NCBI GenBank assembly: GCA_965218985.1
Contig: CBDCMP010000006.1
Span: 62,001 to 126,000 of the forward strand
Origin: Pseudopedobacter sp965218985
Lineage (GTDB): Bacteria; Bacteroidota; Bacteroidia; Sphingobacteriales; Sphingobacteriaceae
Length of the DNA stretch: 64,000 bases
Direction: 5' to 3'
Under the pieces are notes generated by a model. It made no database searches. It worked only from the letters and a program-made list of their open reading frames with translations, and was not told the DNA's origin. Shown here piece by piece: positions 32,834 to 44,400 of this stretch. The position numbers and the translations under genes are program-made. Each line of letters opens with the position of its first letter. Position 1 is the stretch's first letter.

Positions 32834-35821
32834 TCAAGGTTCATCACCACTTTTAATCATCTTCAATATTTTTTCAACCTTTCCATTCAGGGTCACTTTA
32901 ATAAGATAGATGCCATTGACATAATCATTTGATGCTATAGCTACATCTAAAATCTCGTTATCTTTATTGAAAGTACCTGAAGCTATTTTCTGTCCATTCA
33001 TGGTGTACATCACATATATCCCTGGTCCAAATTGATGACTTTTTATTCTTAAGGTTGTTTTTCCTCTCGAAGGGTTAGGGAAAATAAAACATTCCTGCTC
33101 TGTTGGGAAAGGGTCAGCAGGCACCTCCGATGGAGGTGTTGGTTCCGTAGGTACCTCCACAGGTGGCACCGAGTCAGGTGGCACGACCACTGGAGGGATG
33201 GAATCGGGCGGAACGACCACAGGCGGCACTGAATCAGGTGGCATAACCACAGGGGGAATGGAATCCGGCGGAACAACCACAGGCGGCAGAGAGTCCGGTG
33301 GCACGACCACTGGAGGGATGGAATCGGGCGGAACGACCACAGGCGGCACTGAATCAGGTGGCACAACCACAGGGGGGATGGAATCGGGCGGAACAACCAC
33401 AGGGGGGATGGAATCGGGCGGAACAACCACAGGTGGCACGACCACTGGAGGAATCGGATTTGACAGATCAACAGCTATGAATATAGAAGGTGTGCCCGTT
33501 AAAGCGATGGTGCTACCACTATCAATTTCAATCGTTTTATTAGACTTCGTATAATCCCATTCGTACCTGAATAGCTTTTGTAGCTGCAAGGAAGGTGGAA
33601 AGGTATAATTTACCTGAGCCACTTCAGATTCATCTGTATTGGTTTTTGCCCAGAGAATATATCTTACCTCGTTGTTTTTTATAAAAGCAGCCCCATCCAC
33701 TGAATTAGAAGAAATAAGATTTTTGGTTTTTAACGAATCATATTTAAAACCATAAAGCAGTGAACTGGTGGTTTGATGTGCAACGCCTGCCTGTGTCAAT
33801 TTCTCTGAGCCAGGCTGATCGCTCAATAAATTTTCATAAAACCCCATTAATTTAAATTCATCATAATTGGTATCATCTGCGACATTCGCCTTTTCTCCCA
33901 GTTGATAAAAATAAACTTGTCTGATGTCTTTTTTCTGTGATTGAACCAACGTTTTCATCACAAAATTTCTTTGCATCTCATCAGACCCATAACGGTAATC
34001 GAAAGTTTTTCTTGCCACGCCAGTTTCCGTCATGATAAATATCTTCTTCGGATGGGTATTACCATCATAGCCTTTGTTCAGAAGAATCTGCTCGTATTCT
34101 GCTTTTTCAGACATCACTTCATCAGCAGCGTTATCGGAATTACGGAAATAGCGAAAATTGCCTATAGAGTTATCCCATGCCCTCAAAGAATAATTGGGAT
34201 AAGAGTGAAAGGAGAGGACGTCAAAATATGCCCCCCCTTTACTAGGATACTCAGCAGTCACTTTTCCTCCATCAGGATTATCAGTATATCTTAATAATGC
34301 GTCCAGGAAATTAGGATAACCTATGCCACCGGTAGCAACATGTGCCTCAGGACTGAATTTTTTCAGCACTTCATAGGTGATTCTCAACATCCTCACATAA
34401 TAATAGAAAGGAGCATGTAAATTATCCAGCTCATCAGCTTTTGGAGCTCTGTTCAGCCATTGATCAATATCAGCTTTTACAGTAGTGAAATCTGGTTCAT
34501 TCCAAACTTCCCAAAACTTCACATATGGGCCGTATATTTTAGCGGTTTGATAAATGTAATCAGCATAATAATTGTCCATATTGATTGAACTATCACTGTT
34601 CCATATAGGTTTATATAAATTTTTAAACACTTTGGATTCCACTGAGGATCCTTCATATTTATTTTTATCCCGTACCGGATCCGCAGGACCCTCTACAAAA
34701 ACCGTCAGGTCATGCATGTCAAGATTCTCTTTGTAAGCTTTAAAAGTGTTTAAAAGCACACTGTAACCATATTGTTTTAAAAATGAGTGTGGTAAGGCGG
34801 GTCTTAGCGTATGTCCGCCAATATTAGATACCAGCTGGGCAATATCAATATCCGTTCTGTTGGAGGTATAATATCCCATATTAGAGCCATAAAAGAAATC
34901 ACTTGAGTAAGGTTTTACCTCCTCATCGGCAGTTACAACATGTTTGGAAGGTTCAGGTATGGTGGAGATTAAATTCTTTCTTTGATGTTGTAAAAGCCAG
35001 GTATACAAATTCTCCTGAGCATAGCCGTTATCCTGATTATAATTCAGGTCATAGGCATGATCCCATGAATTATGCCCAACATTTGGATATCGGGTAAGCT
35101 TAGCCAATGCAGAGTCTGCGGCTGAATTTATTTGATTCACCCAATCCACGCTTTGTTTTATGGGCACTGTCCCATCACTTTCTCCATGAAAAGCCCATAC
35201 GGGTAATTTGCTTTTGGCAATCACACCAGCCCTGTAAGCATCTCCAGTTGAAGCTCCGCAAACCGGCGCTATGGCAGCCAATGAATCGGCGATTTTTGGA
35301 TTAGAGGAGGCATAGTCCCAAACTCCGCCACCACCCAAACTCAGGCCTGTCAAATATATCCGGGATGGATCAACACGATAGTTTCTTTTCACATAACTGA
35401 ATACCGAGGCTATATAATTGACATTCCAATATACCCCGCTGTATTGGGTGTTCAGTTGTGGGGAAATCACGATGAATTTGAATGTCTTGCCGTTCAATGT
35501 GATTGATTTAGGGAAAACGTCATTTTTTATTTGCTTTGGAGGACCATTTGCTGCAACTTTTATTAACTGAGAAGGATCCCCATTGCCAACCTCTCCGCTA
35601 CCGTGAAGAAAAATAATCACCGGATATAAATCGGTGGTGGAATTATAATCATCAGGCAGGTGTTCATAATAGTTGATCTTCATATCATTACCGATAATGA
35701 AAGATCTGGCTGTTTGTTGAGCGAACACAACTGGCGTGAATATGATGATGATCAAAAATAAGAGCAGAAAGTACTTTAACGATATGTTAATTGTTGGCCA
35801 CATTTTGGTTGTATTTTTCAT
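32834..35821 (-). CDS. Secreted esterase / glycoside hydrolase fusion with T9SS tail
   Basis: A 995-aa extracellular enzyme. Signal peptide 1-34. Esterase domain about 37-285: IIFLHGSGEVG, nucleophile S161 in GLSLGG, acid D216 in HGESDGT, base H250 in VGHNSWD. Clan-A glycoside hydrolase-like domain about 300-770: acid/base E442 in WEVWNEPD and nucleophile E599 in FIMTETG. Then a PPVVVPPDSx repeat linker (about 790-897) and a T9SS type A sorting domain (about 915-995, FIFPNPSRGKTTL ... IYLIKVTLNG). Predicted to cut and de-esterify a polysaccharide outside the cell. It overlaps the GT14 gene by 4 nt. Confidence 0.8.
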   Translation of the reverse strand: MKNTTKMWPTINISLKYFLLLFLIIIIFTPVVFAQQTARSFIIGNDMKINYYEHLPDDYNSTTDLYPVIIFLHGSGEVGNGDPSQLIKVAANGPPKQIKNDVFPKSITLNGKTFKFIVISPQLNTQYSGVYWNVNYIASVFSYVKRNYRVDPSRIYLTGLSLGGGGVWDYASSNPKIADSLAAIAPVCGASTGDAYRAGVIAKSKLPVWAFHGESDGTVPIKQSVDWVNQINSAADSALAKLTRYPNVGHNSWDHAYDLNYNQDNGYAQENLYTWLLQHQRKNLISTIPEPSKHVVTADEEVKPYSSDFFYGSNMGYYTSNRTDIDIAQLVSNIGGHTLRPALPHSFLKQYGYSVLLNTFKAYKENLDMHDLTVFVEGPADPVRDKNKYEGSSVESKVFKNLYKPIWNSDSSINMDNYYADYIYQTAKIYGPYVKFWEVWNEPDFTTVKADIDQWLNRAPKADELDNLHAPFYYYVRMLRITYEVLKKFSPEAHVATGGIGYPNFLDALLRYTDNPDGGKVTAEYPSKGGAYFDVLSFHSYPNYSLRAWDNSIGNFRYFRNSDNAADEVMSEKAEYEQILLNKGYDGNTHPKKIFIMTETGVARKTFDYRYGSDEMQRNFVMKTLVQSQKKDIRQVYFYQLGEKANVADDTNYDEFKLMGFYENLLSDQPGSEKLTQAGVAHQTTSSLLYGFKYDSLKTKNLISSNSVDGAAFIKNNEVRYILWAKTNTDESEVAQVNYTFPPSLQLQKLFRYEWDYTKSNKTIEIDSGSTIALTGTPSIFIAVDLSNPIPPVVVPPVVVPPDSIPPVVVPPDSIPPVVVPPDSVPPVVVPPDSIPPVVVPPDSLPPVVVPPDSIPPVVMPPDSVPPVVVPPDSIPPVVVPPDSVPPVEVPTEPTPPSEVPADPFPTEQECFIFPNPSRGKTTLRIKSHQFGPGIYVMYTMNGQKIASGTFNKDNEILDVAIASNDYVNGIYLIKVTLNGKVEKILKMIKSGDEP
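33165..33450. repeat. 30-bp/60-bp minisatellite coding the Pro-rich linker
   Basis: About nine 30-bp units encode PPVVVPPDSx (minus strand), arranged as alternating 60-bp pairs. Positions 33181-33240 and 33301-33360 are identical base for base, showing a recent 120-bp duplication. Copy-number change would lengthen or shorten the linker by 10 residues without a frameshift. Confidence 0.9.
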
Positions 35822-36690
35822 TCATTTAATCTTTTGTCTAATTCATTGAGCAGAGATTTAGATTCTATTGGATGAAATTTTCTTGCAAAGAAATGTTTTT
35901 TTAAGTATAGGTCATTCAAGTCATAAATAGTCAATATTTTAGGATGTGCTTCGCCATGAGGGAAATAAACATACCGTAACGAGTTGTTGACCATGCTGTC
36001 CTTAAAGTCACTGTTATAGGCCAATGTGCAGAATATGATTTCATCAGTTCCCCACGTCCATCTAAAAAAACGATGGAGGTATTTGCGCTGGTTGAATGTC
36101 TCTACGAAATATTTTGCTAGCTCAATGGTGATGGTAAACCAAACCAACCTTCCCACAGGAGTCATATTATAGGGCATTTTTCTTCTCGGTAGAATAAAAT
36201 TAACTACCTTCTCAAGGGAATAATTCCCACGGAACTTCAATTCCACCAAGCGGTAATTAGCATACCTTGGGATAGCTTCCTTCCATTCCGTTTCAATAGG
36301 ATAAAATTCAAAAAATTCTTTATTTGGACTCTCTTGAATGAATGCTATGAATTCTTGAGAAGGAGTTAATGGGTAATCTGAGCCGCTCAGAAGGTTCAGG
36401 TGAGAATATCCTCCATGATCAACCACTTCTTTCATACAGGATAAAATAGCCCTGCTATAAGAAAATCCAGCCCATATGACATTTATTCTTGTCTTGACAA
36501 ATGTCACATTAGCGATGTCTTTCAACTGTTCTCTGAATTCATCTTCCCCCACTTTTTTATCCACATGAATAAAAAAGTGAACCTGTGGATGGGTTAAGGA
36601 TAATACCAAACGCCTTAATTGATTTGGAAACTGATGAACTAAAATAATGTGAGCTATTTTAACCTCACTTTTTTTATCAATGTATTCCAT
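35818..36690 (-). CDS. GT14 beta-1,6-N-acetylglucosaminyltransferase-like (core-2/I-branching)
   Basis: A 290-aa protein. KIAHIILVHQFPNQLRRLV, HFFIHVDKK and the family core YSHLNLLSGSDYPLTPSQEF match GT14. TWGTDEIIFCTLAYNSDF is the C-terminal conserved block with a catalytic-type acidic pair. It probably branches the EPS with GlcNAc or xylose. It overlaps the flippase gene upstream by 37 nt and the esterase/GH gene downstream by 4 nt. Confidence 0.85.
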   Translation of the reverse strand: MEYIDKKSEVKIAHIILVHQFPNQLRRLVLSLTHPQVHFFIHVDKKVGEDEFREQLKDIANVTFVKTRINVIWAGFSYSRAILSCMKEVVDHGGYSHLNLLSGSDYPLTPSQEFIAFIQESPNKEFFEFYPIETEWKEAIPRYANYRLVELKFRGNYSLEKVVNFILPRRKMPYNMTPVGRLVWFTITIELAKYFVETFNQRKYLHRFFRWTWGTDEIIFCTLAYNSDFKDSMVNNSLRYVYFPHGEAHPKILTIYDLNDLYLKKHFFARKFHPIESKSLLNELDKRLNE

Positions 36691-37967
36691 AATTTAAAAA
36701 CTTCTGACTTTCCACTATACCAAAGGTCAGTGAAATTATAGCTGATATAATTTTTTAGTGTTAAATGTCCGAAGATCACTCCGGCGGCAAAAGTTAAAAC
36801 AGAGACGAAAGCTATGGCATAAATGCTTTTTATAAAATATAAAGCGATCAATCCTCCAATCACTTGTATAGAAAGCATGATGATCACTTTCATGAAATTC
36901 AATCTTGGTTTGTTGATGATGTCTAATGTGATCCCTAAAAATCTATCTACAGGATAAAAAACGGCCAATAGCATGAATATCTTAAAGATATTTGGTGCTT
37001 CTGACTGTAGATATTGTTTTCCGCCGATCATCCAGATGGCCACATTGGAGAAGATGATTGCAATGATGGAAACTGGAATTAATAAAAGCATGAGAAAACC
37101 GGCATATTTAATCATTACCGGAGCGGCGGCCTGATTGCTGCTCTCTTTTATCTTTCCAGACATTTCCGGCATCGCAGTCATCACGAAACTTCGGATCGGA
37201 ATCTCTATCACCTCCAATAATTTTTGTGGTATATTGTAGACCGCAAGCGCCTCCGCCCCTAAAAAATATTTCACTAAAAATGCATCAGAGCTTTTTAGAA
37301 GATTGGAGCTGACAACGGTGCCGGTACTGTATTTGCCATAATTAAAAAATGTTTTGATGCTATCTTTTGTCGCTAACCTTATGCAGTTAAGTTGGGGCCA
37401 TCCGACTACGATACAGCAAAAGGAGGTAATGAGGCTAGAGCATATGAACGCATAAACCAAGTGGGTTAAGTTCAGCGATTTATAAAACAGGAGAGCGATG
37501 ATTATGAGGATGAATCCCCCCTGATTAATGATTCTGATGATTAAAATTTTATCGAACCTGTTGTTCGATTGTAAAACCCATAAGGAGAAATTCAAAGGAA
37601 GTATTAAAATCAAGCAAATACCTGTATAATTGATCAATAAATTCCATTCAGGATCCACGTGATTTGTATTCAGGAAATAAAAGGCGATATTAATCACCAG
37701 ATAGATGAATGTGATCAAGCCAGCTATAATCCATCCTGCACCCAGGTATTTTTTACCATTTTGCCCACTACCGGAATGAAATTTAATGAGGGCGGATTGA
37801 ATGAACCCGGTTCTTAAAGTATCGGCGAGCAAAAATATAAACTGAAAATACACCCAATTACCCACATCGCTTTTAGACATTTTCCTGAAAATGAGGGCCA
37901 CAGAAATAAAACTCAACACAGCCATAGCTAAATTTCCAATAAGTGATAACAGGTGCCGGTTTTTCAT
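36654..37967 (-). CDS. Wzx-type polysaccharide flippase (MOP superfamily)
   Basis: A 437-aa inner membrane protein with about 12-14 helices, starting MKNRHLLSLIGNLAMAVLSFISVALIFRKM. This pattern of length, helix density and basic cytoplasmic loops fits the polysaccharide transport branch of MOP exporters. It would flip the undecaprenyl-linked repeat unit. First gene of the flippase - GT14 - esterase/GH unit. A -7 box lies at 38048-38055. Confidence 0.85.
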   Translation of the reverse strand: MKNRHLLSLIGNLAMAVLSFISVALIFRKMSKSDVGNWVYFQFIFLLADTLRTGFIQSALIKFHSGSGQNGKKYLGAGWIIAGLITFIYLVINIAFYFLNTNHVDPEWNLLINYTGICLILILPLNFSLWVLQSNNRFDKILIIRIINQGGFILIIIALLFYKSLNLTHLVYAFICSSLITSFCCIVVGWPQLNCIRLATKDSIKTFFNYGKYSTGTVVSSNLLKSSDAFLVKYFLGAEALAVYNIPQKLLEVIEIPIRSFVMTAMPEMSGKIKESSNQAAAPVMIKYAGFLMLLLIPVSIIAIIFSNVAIWMIGGKQYLQSEAPNIFKIFMLLAVFYPVDRFLGITLDIINKPRLNFMKVIIMLSIQVIGGLIALYFIKSIYAIAFVSVLTFAAGVIFGHLTLKNYISYNFTDLWYSGKSEVFKLWNTLIKKVRLK

Positions 37968-38047
37968 TCTTTAAAACAAATTGATCGATTTTTAAGGTTA
38001 TTCTGCATTCTGCCCTAAAAGGTTATTCTTTATTTCATTTAAATGGA

Positions 38048-38055
38048 CAAAAATA
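38048..38055 (-). promoter_or_regulatory. -7 promoter box of the flippase operon
   Basis: Minus-strand TATTTTTG matches TAnnTTTG, with a predicted leader of about 75 nt before the ATG at 37967. Confidence 0.45.
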
Positions 38056-38354
38056 AGGTTTTGAAAGTTCTAATCTGAATTTCAGTAAGAGTTATCCATG
38101 GGTTTTCTTCCAGTAAATAATCAACCTCCCATGTGTTTTTCAGAGATGATGATTAAAGTCAGGCCTAATGATAATGATTTTTTAATGGAATCTCATTTCA
38201 GGTATAATATTTGGCTGAAAGGAGGATTGCCTTTCTATTAATTATATGTGGAGCAAATGTTTTTAAAACCTTAAAAGTTAATTATGTTAATCTAAGTATA
38301 ATTTTTGAATAATTTAAATTAATTTTTTAAAAGTTAACTCTTTTATTAATTTAA

Positions 38355-38389
38355 TTTGTTTTTATTAAAGAATTTTTTGTGTATTTTTG
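38355..38389 (+). promoter_or_regulatory. Promoter of the 2305-residue gene
   Basis: TTTG at 38355-38358, a 23-nt spacer and TATTTTTG at 38382-38389 match the Bacteroidota pattern at its longest spacing. The predicted leader is about 70 nt. The rest of the 496-bp gap (37968-38463) is AT-rich and shows nothing else recognised. Confidence 0.5.
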
Positions 38390-38463
38390 AAGACCGATTA
38401 GATCAATTAATCAAATTGGGTTTTTTTAAGAAATGATCATAATGAAATTTTATAATTAATGAT

Positions 38464-41400
38464 ATGAAAAGATTTTTACTCCTCATCTTCATCTTGTTAA
38501 CTGCCAGTGCGGTTAGTGTGGAGGCTCAAAACAACGCAACGGTGTTAAATCCCAATGATGTTGTCAATTTTTTAGACGTTTCGGCTCCACTGCCAGCCGT
38601 GCCTGCTAATAATAATACCATTTATAAATGGTATGCCACCAAAAAGGTTAGCTGGAACACTACTAATTATAAGGCTTATATCTTCAACGGTCTGAATTTC
38701 AGACTGAGATTTCCTAAGAATTATAATCCCGCAGATACTTCTAAGAAATATCCTTTGATCCTGATGCTGCATGGTAAAGGTGAAGTGGGAGATGTTTATG
38801 AAAATGATTTACAATTGGTGAACGGTGGTCAGATTCATGATAATGCGGTGATCAATGGTCAATTTGATGGTTTTTTGCTTTTTCCGGAAAGCACAGGTCC
38901 TTGGGGTTCTTATTATTTTGATCGTATTAATCAATTGATCAATATAATGGCTGATAATGCTCATGTAGACCTCAATAGGATTGTGGTTCACGGGTTATCT
39001 TATGGAGGTGCAGGAACAAACGGGATCATTGCAAGTTATCCCAAATTATTCGCTGCGGCATTGCCGATGAGTCCAGTTGGAGGCTGGAGTAATTTCAGTC
39101 AAACAGCCTATATTCCTATGTGGGTTTCACAAGGAGGTTTAGACATTAACCCTGACCCAGGATACACCACTTTAATGGTTAATCAGTTAAGAGATTTAGG
39201 AGCCAATGTCATTTTTACTATTTACCCCGAACTAGGGCACGGTGTATGGAACAGCACCTATAGCAATCCTGATTTCTTTCCGTATATCAATAGGGCGCAT
39301 AAGGCAAATCCTTTGGTGTTTTTTGGAAGAACTGAGTTTTGTCCGGGGGATGTTGTGAGTGTTAAACTTGGTTTGTCGCCAGGATTTGATGGGTACCAGT
39401 GGAGAAAGGATGGAACAATCATCGCCGGAGCCACCAACAATACTTATCAGGCTACCCAATTTGGAACCTATGAAGCCCGTTTCAAAAGAGGAACGGTTTG
39501 GTCTCCATGGTCACCTACCCCTGTGGTAATTAAATTGAAAAGTGCCACTATTCCTCCAACCATCACTGTTAAAGGAATCAACAGCAGTGTTTTACCTGCA
39601 GGGAATGGGACCAACAACGTGACTTTAGAAGTGCCAATCGGCTATGCCCAATATCAATGGCATAAGTCAGGGTCAACTGCTGTTTTAAGTACAACCAATG
39701 AATTGCTGGTAAGTCAGCCAGGAGACTACGTTGTGCAAATCACCGAACTTTATGGTTGCTCTAGTAATGATTCACAACCATTTAATGTCATCTCAGCAAA
39801 TGGAAACAACAAACCAGATGCAGTTACAAATTTCAGTGCTCAAGCATCTTCAAAAACTGCTGTTTCATTGAGCTGGAAAGATGTCTTGAATCCGCAAAAT
39901 AATGAGACTGCTTTTGAGATCTACAGAAGTTTGACTGCTAATTCCGGATTCACGATGATTGCTAAAGTTCCGGCCGATTCTCTTAAATATATCGACGAAG
40001 GATTAAGTGCGAATACTAAATATTATTATACCATAAGATCAATTAATTTAAATGGTGCCTCTGCAATAAGTCAGGCAATTAACGCCACCACTTTAACAGA
40101 TGATGTCCCTCCCACGTCACCTGGAAATTTAAGAATCACAGGAGTGAGTAAATCATTTATTGATATCACCTGGGAGCAATCAAGTGACGATATCGGCGTG
40201 GAATGGTATGATATTTATTTAAATGGCCAAAAATTTTATTCCACAGAAGCGGACAATAACAGTTTTAGAATAGGGAGCTTGAATGATGGCGTGACCTACA
40301 CAGTTAAAGTTCTTGCGAAAGATTTCAGTGGCAATTTATCTGCGCCAAGCAATCAGGTGACTGTTAAAACAGCAAGTAATGGATTCAATTATAAATATTA
40401 TGAAGGTTTATGGACTTCTTTACCTAACTTCAATCTACTAACTCCTATAGCTTCAGGGATCACTGATGACATTGATTTGTCAGTAAAACAAAGGACTACA
40501 AATTTCGGAGTGGTTTATGAAGGATTTATAACTATTCCTGTCACTGGTAACTACACGTTCGAAACCTACTCTGACGATGGTAGTAAGATGTATATAGGAA
40601 ATTATGATCCTACAGCAACTGCACTGGTGAATAATGATGGTGCCCACGGTCTCCAATATCGGGAGGGAACTGTATATTTAACTCAAGGTGCTCATCCTAT
40701 AACCGTAACTTACATACAAGCAGGCGGAGGTTATGATTTGAAGCTTTTTTGGAAGAACACCGCAAATGGCGTTGTCAGCAGACAGCAAATCCCTAAATCC
40801 TTCTTTACTGATAATCAAGCACCACTGGTTAAACCAGCAATGGTAAGCAACGTGAATGCGGTGGCAACAGATTATGATAAAATTAAGGTCACATGGACAG
40901 ACCATTCCAGCGATGAAACTGGTTTTGAGATATATAGAGCAAAAGATATATTGGGACCTTATGTGTTTGCTCATAAAGCTGAAGCCAATACGGTGAGCTA
41001 TACAGATGTCAATCTTAGTCCTGAAACCAATTACTTTTATAAAATCAAAACCATCAGTAATGCTGGTGAATCAGATTTTTCGGGAATTTTTCAGGAGTTG
41101 AAACTCAATTTCAACAACTCGTTCAACGATGAAAGTAGTTTCGATAGGAATGCCACTGGATATAATGGTGCTGCTTTCTCAACCGTTAAGAAAGAAGGAA
41201 GTCATGCTTTAAGTTTGGATGGAGTTAATGATTATGTGAATATAGGCAACACCACAACCGGTGGGTTCTTAAATACCGCATTTGACGCAAGAACAATTTC
41301 TTTTTGGTTTAATCCTCAACTATTAACTCAAAACAGAACTCTACTTGATATCGGTAGCTCCTCAAACGGTATTTCTTTGAGAACCAATTTAACAAATCTT

Positions 41401-44400
41401 GAACTAGGGATTGCAAGTAATAATGTACGCAGGACGCTCAGCACCTCCATCGCCTTAAACACCTGGTATTTGATCACCGTGGTTTATGATGCCAACTCTT
41501 TAAAGTTCTATAAAGATGGTGTTTTAGTGGATGCTGCCACAGACTTGACTTTTACCAGTATTCTGGCAACCACAGACGGCTCCCGCTTAGGCTATAGAAA
41601 TGGGTCAAACGCATTCAATTATAATACTAATTATTATGCAAAGGGATTGATCGATGCGTTCATCATTTATAATGGGGCATTATCATCTGATGAAATTCAA
41701 TCATTATACAGTTTAAATCCGATAGATGCCAAGGCAAAAACCATTGCCTTGCCTGCAGCGCCAATTAAACCAGCGCAAGTGGTGGCAACTTCACTGTCCT
41801 CCAAATCCATCAGGATCAATTGGGCCATAGATAGTTTGAGCTACGGACCTTTAAAGTATGCCCTATACAGAAGCACCAGTGATTCCAGCAATTTCGTGAA
41901 ATTCTTTGACGGTGAGCTTACATCAGGAAAATTGACAGACTCAAGCCTTGTGGCTCATCAAACTTATTATTACAAATTAAAATCAAGTAACGTAGGAGGT
42001 GAGTCAAGTTTCTCTTCAACAGTATCTGCAATCACGAAGAATACTAAACCGTTGATCGCTACCCTAGCTGATAAAATAATTCGTTATGATCAACCTTCTT
42101 CTTTAGATTTAACTGCGCTGGATGCGGATGGAGATTCTGTTCATTTCAGTTTAGCACAAAATGTTGATTTTATCGCTCTGACAAGTGTGAGCGCTAACTC
42201 AGCTCGATTAAACTTCAATCCATCTGAAGCATCGGTAGGTATCCATTATCTTAAAGTCATCGGTCAGGACGATTTTGGAGGGATAGACACGATGTCTTTC
42301 AAACTCACTGTCAATCAGAATTACACACCATCGTTAGCTGTTGATACCTCAGTTTATGCGCTGAATGAAAATACAACAGGAGAGATTGGGTTAACTGGCA
42401 ATGATTTAAATACAGCCGATAGCCTAAACTTCACATTAAACTATCAGACTCCGGGTTTTGTGAATCTTGTTAAAACAGGCGACAGAACCGCTAAGTTAGT
42501 GTTCAGTCCTTCCTATGCAGATGCAGGAGTGTATCATTTCTTTGTAAAGGTGAATGATCAGAACAGCGCAATTGACAGTACAGCGATCACATTGACGGTA
42601 AATGATGTGAATCCGGGGTATCGGATATATGTCAATTTCGCAAATAATTCCTCTCAGGGTGGTTATTGGAACAATGTTAATAGCCCTGTGAACGGTAAAG
42701 TGTTCTCTCGTTTCATTAATGAACAATTAGACTCTACCAATGTAGGTTTGGTAGTCACTTCTGATTGGCAAAACTGGTGGAATAATTCGGGTAATAATGG
42801 CGTGTATAGTAATGCTTTATATCCTATAGATGTCACTAATACAAGCTGGGCTTTGAACAATAGCTCACAAACTTTTAAATTAACAGGGCTTAGCTCATCT
42901 TTAAAATATGATTTGAGTTTCCTTTCCAGCAAATATAATGACAATAGTTACTATACAACGATCTCATCTGACACCGACACGGTAAGTATAAACCCTTCTA
43001 ATAACACTACTGATTTGGTGACCTTGCCATCATTAAGGCCAAATAGTGAAGGAGAATTGACCGTTACAATCTCCAGCCAGGTAAATGCGAACGCCGTCAT
43101 CAATGCGCTTTTGATCACTGCTTCCATTCCTTCTGTAGATGTGCCTTCAAGTCCAAGAGATTTGACCGCAACTTATCAGGATGAGACCAAGAAAGTTAAA
43201 TTGAGTTGGACAGATGCTGCTTTTGACGAAACCGGCTATGACATTTACAGAGCAGTTGGTTCTGGAGATTATGTTTTTTACCATCATTTGTCTGCAAATA
43301 GTGTTGAATATTTAGACAGTGCTTTCGTTGGGAATGCTCAGCTTTCTTACAAAGTGAAAGCGGTTAATGAATTAGGCGGTTCTGCATTCTCTAACGCAGC
43401 TCAGATTACTACACCAAATAAAATCCCAACCCTCAGCGCAATAGCAAATCAAGAGCTCAAAGCTGGCAAAGCAGTGGAATTAACTATTCAGGCTAATGAT
43501 GATATAGCTGATGTTTTAACAATAACTGGTACTAACTTACCTTCTTTTGCCACTCTAAGTACGATCTCAAATGGTTTGTCAAAATTGATTTTAAACCCAA
43601 CGCTGTTAAATGTAGGAGATTATAAGGGAATAACTATTCAGACAGCGGATAATCACGGCGGATTGGTGGAAGTTAATTTTGATATCAATGTAAAAGATAG
43701 TAATGATGTCAGCATAAAAATTAATTTCAACCAATATAATTCTCAAGCTTATCCCTGGAATAACACAAATGCCAGTCCAAGTGCAGGCTTGACTTTGTCC
43801 GATTTAAAAGACACTAACGGAGCAGGCACTGGTTTAGGTTTACAGCTTTTAAGTGCCTGGTCTGGTGCAAATAACCTGGGTATGAACACCGGGAATAATT
43901 CTGCTGCCTACCCGGATAATGTGATGAGCACTTTTTACTATGATTTGAGCGGCGATTCCAAAGAAATTAAAATAACAGGATTAGAGGCCAGCAAAACCTA
44001 TAGCTTTAAATTTTTCGCTAGCTGGCAAAATCCGTGGGCTTATGGCATAACTAAATACATGATAGGGACTGATACCGTAGTTTTGGACCCCGCGAATAAT
44101 TTGACAAACACCGTACAGATCAATAATGTAATGGGTGATCAAAATGGACAAGCTATCATTAAAGTAGAAAGACAATCAGGATCAACTTTTATATTCATTG
44201 GTTCTTTGATCATTAATTCTTATTTATATACAGGTAATCCTATTACTCCATCAGACCTGACTGCAATAGGAGTGTCTAAAAACAGCATCAACTTGAAATG
44301 GAAAGATAATTCCAATAATGAAGATGGTTTTGAAATTTACAGGGCCAGTTCAGAAAATGGAGCTTATGCTTTGGTTTATACAACTCCAGCATCTACTTCT

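Noticed and set aside
33165..33450. Regular 30-bp repeats resembling a CRISPR array
   Set aside because: The repeats are back-to-back with no unique spacers and lie in frame inside a coding gene.
33198..33554. Plus-strand open frame of Gly/Thr/Ser repeats (MESGGTTTGG units)
   Set aside because: It is the reverse-strand shadow of the Pro-rich minisatellite in the T9SS esterase gene; the sense reading has signal peptide, catalytic motifs and sorting domain.
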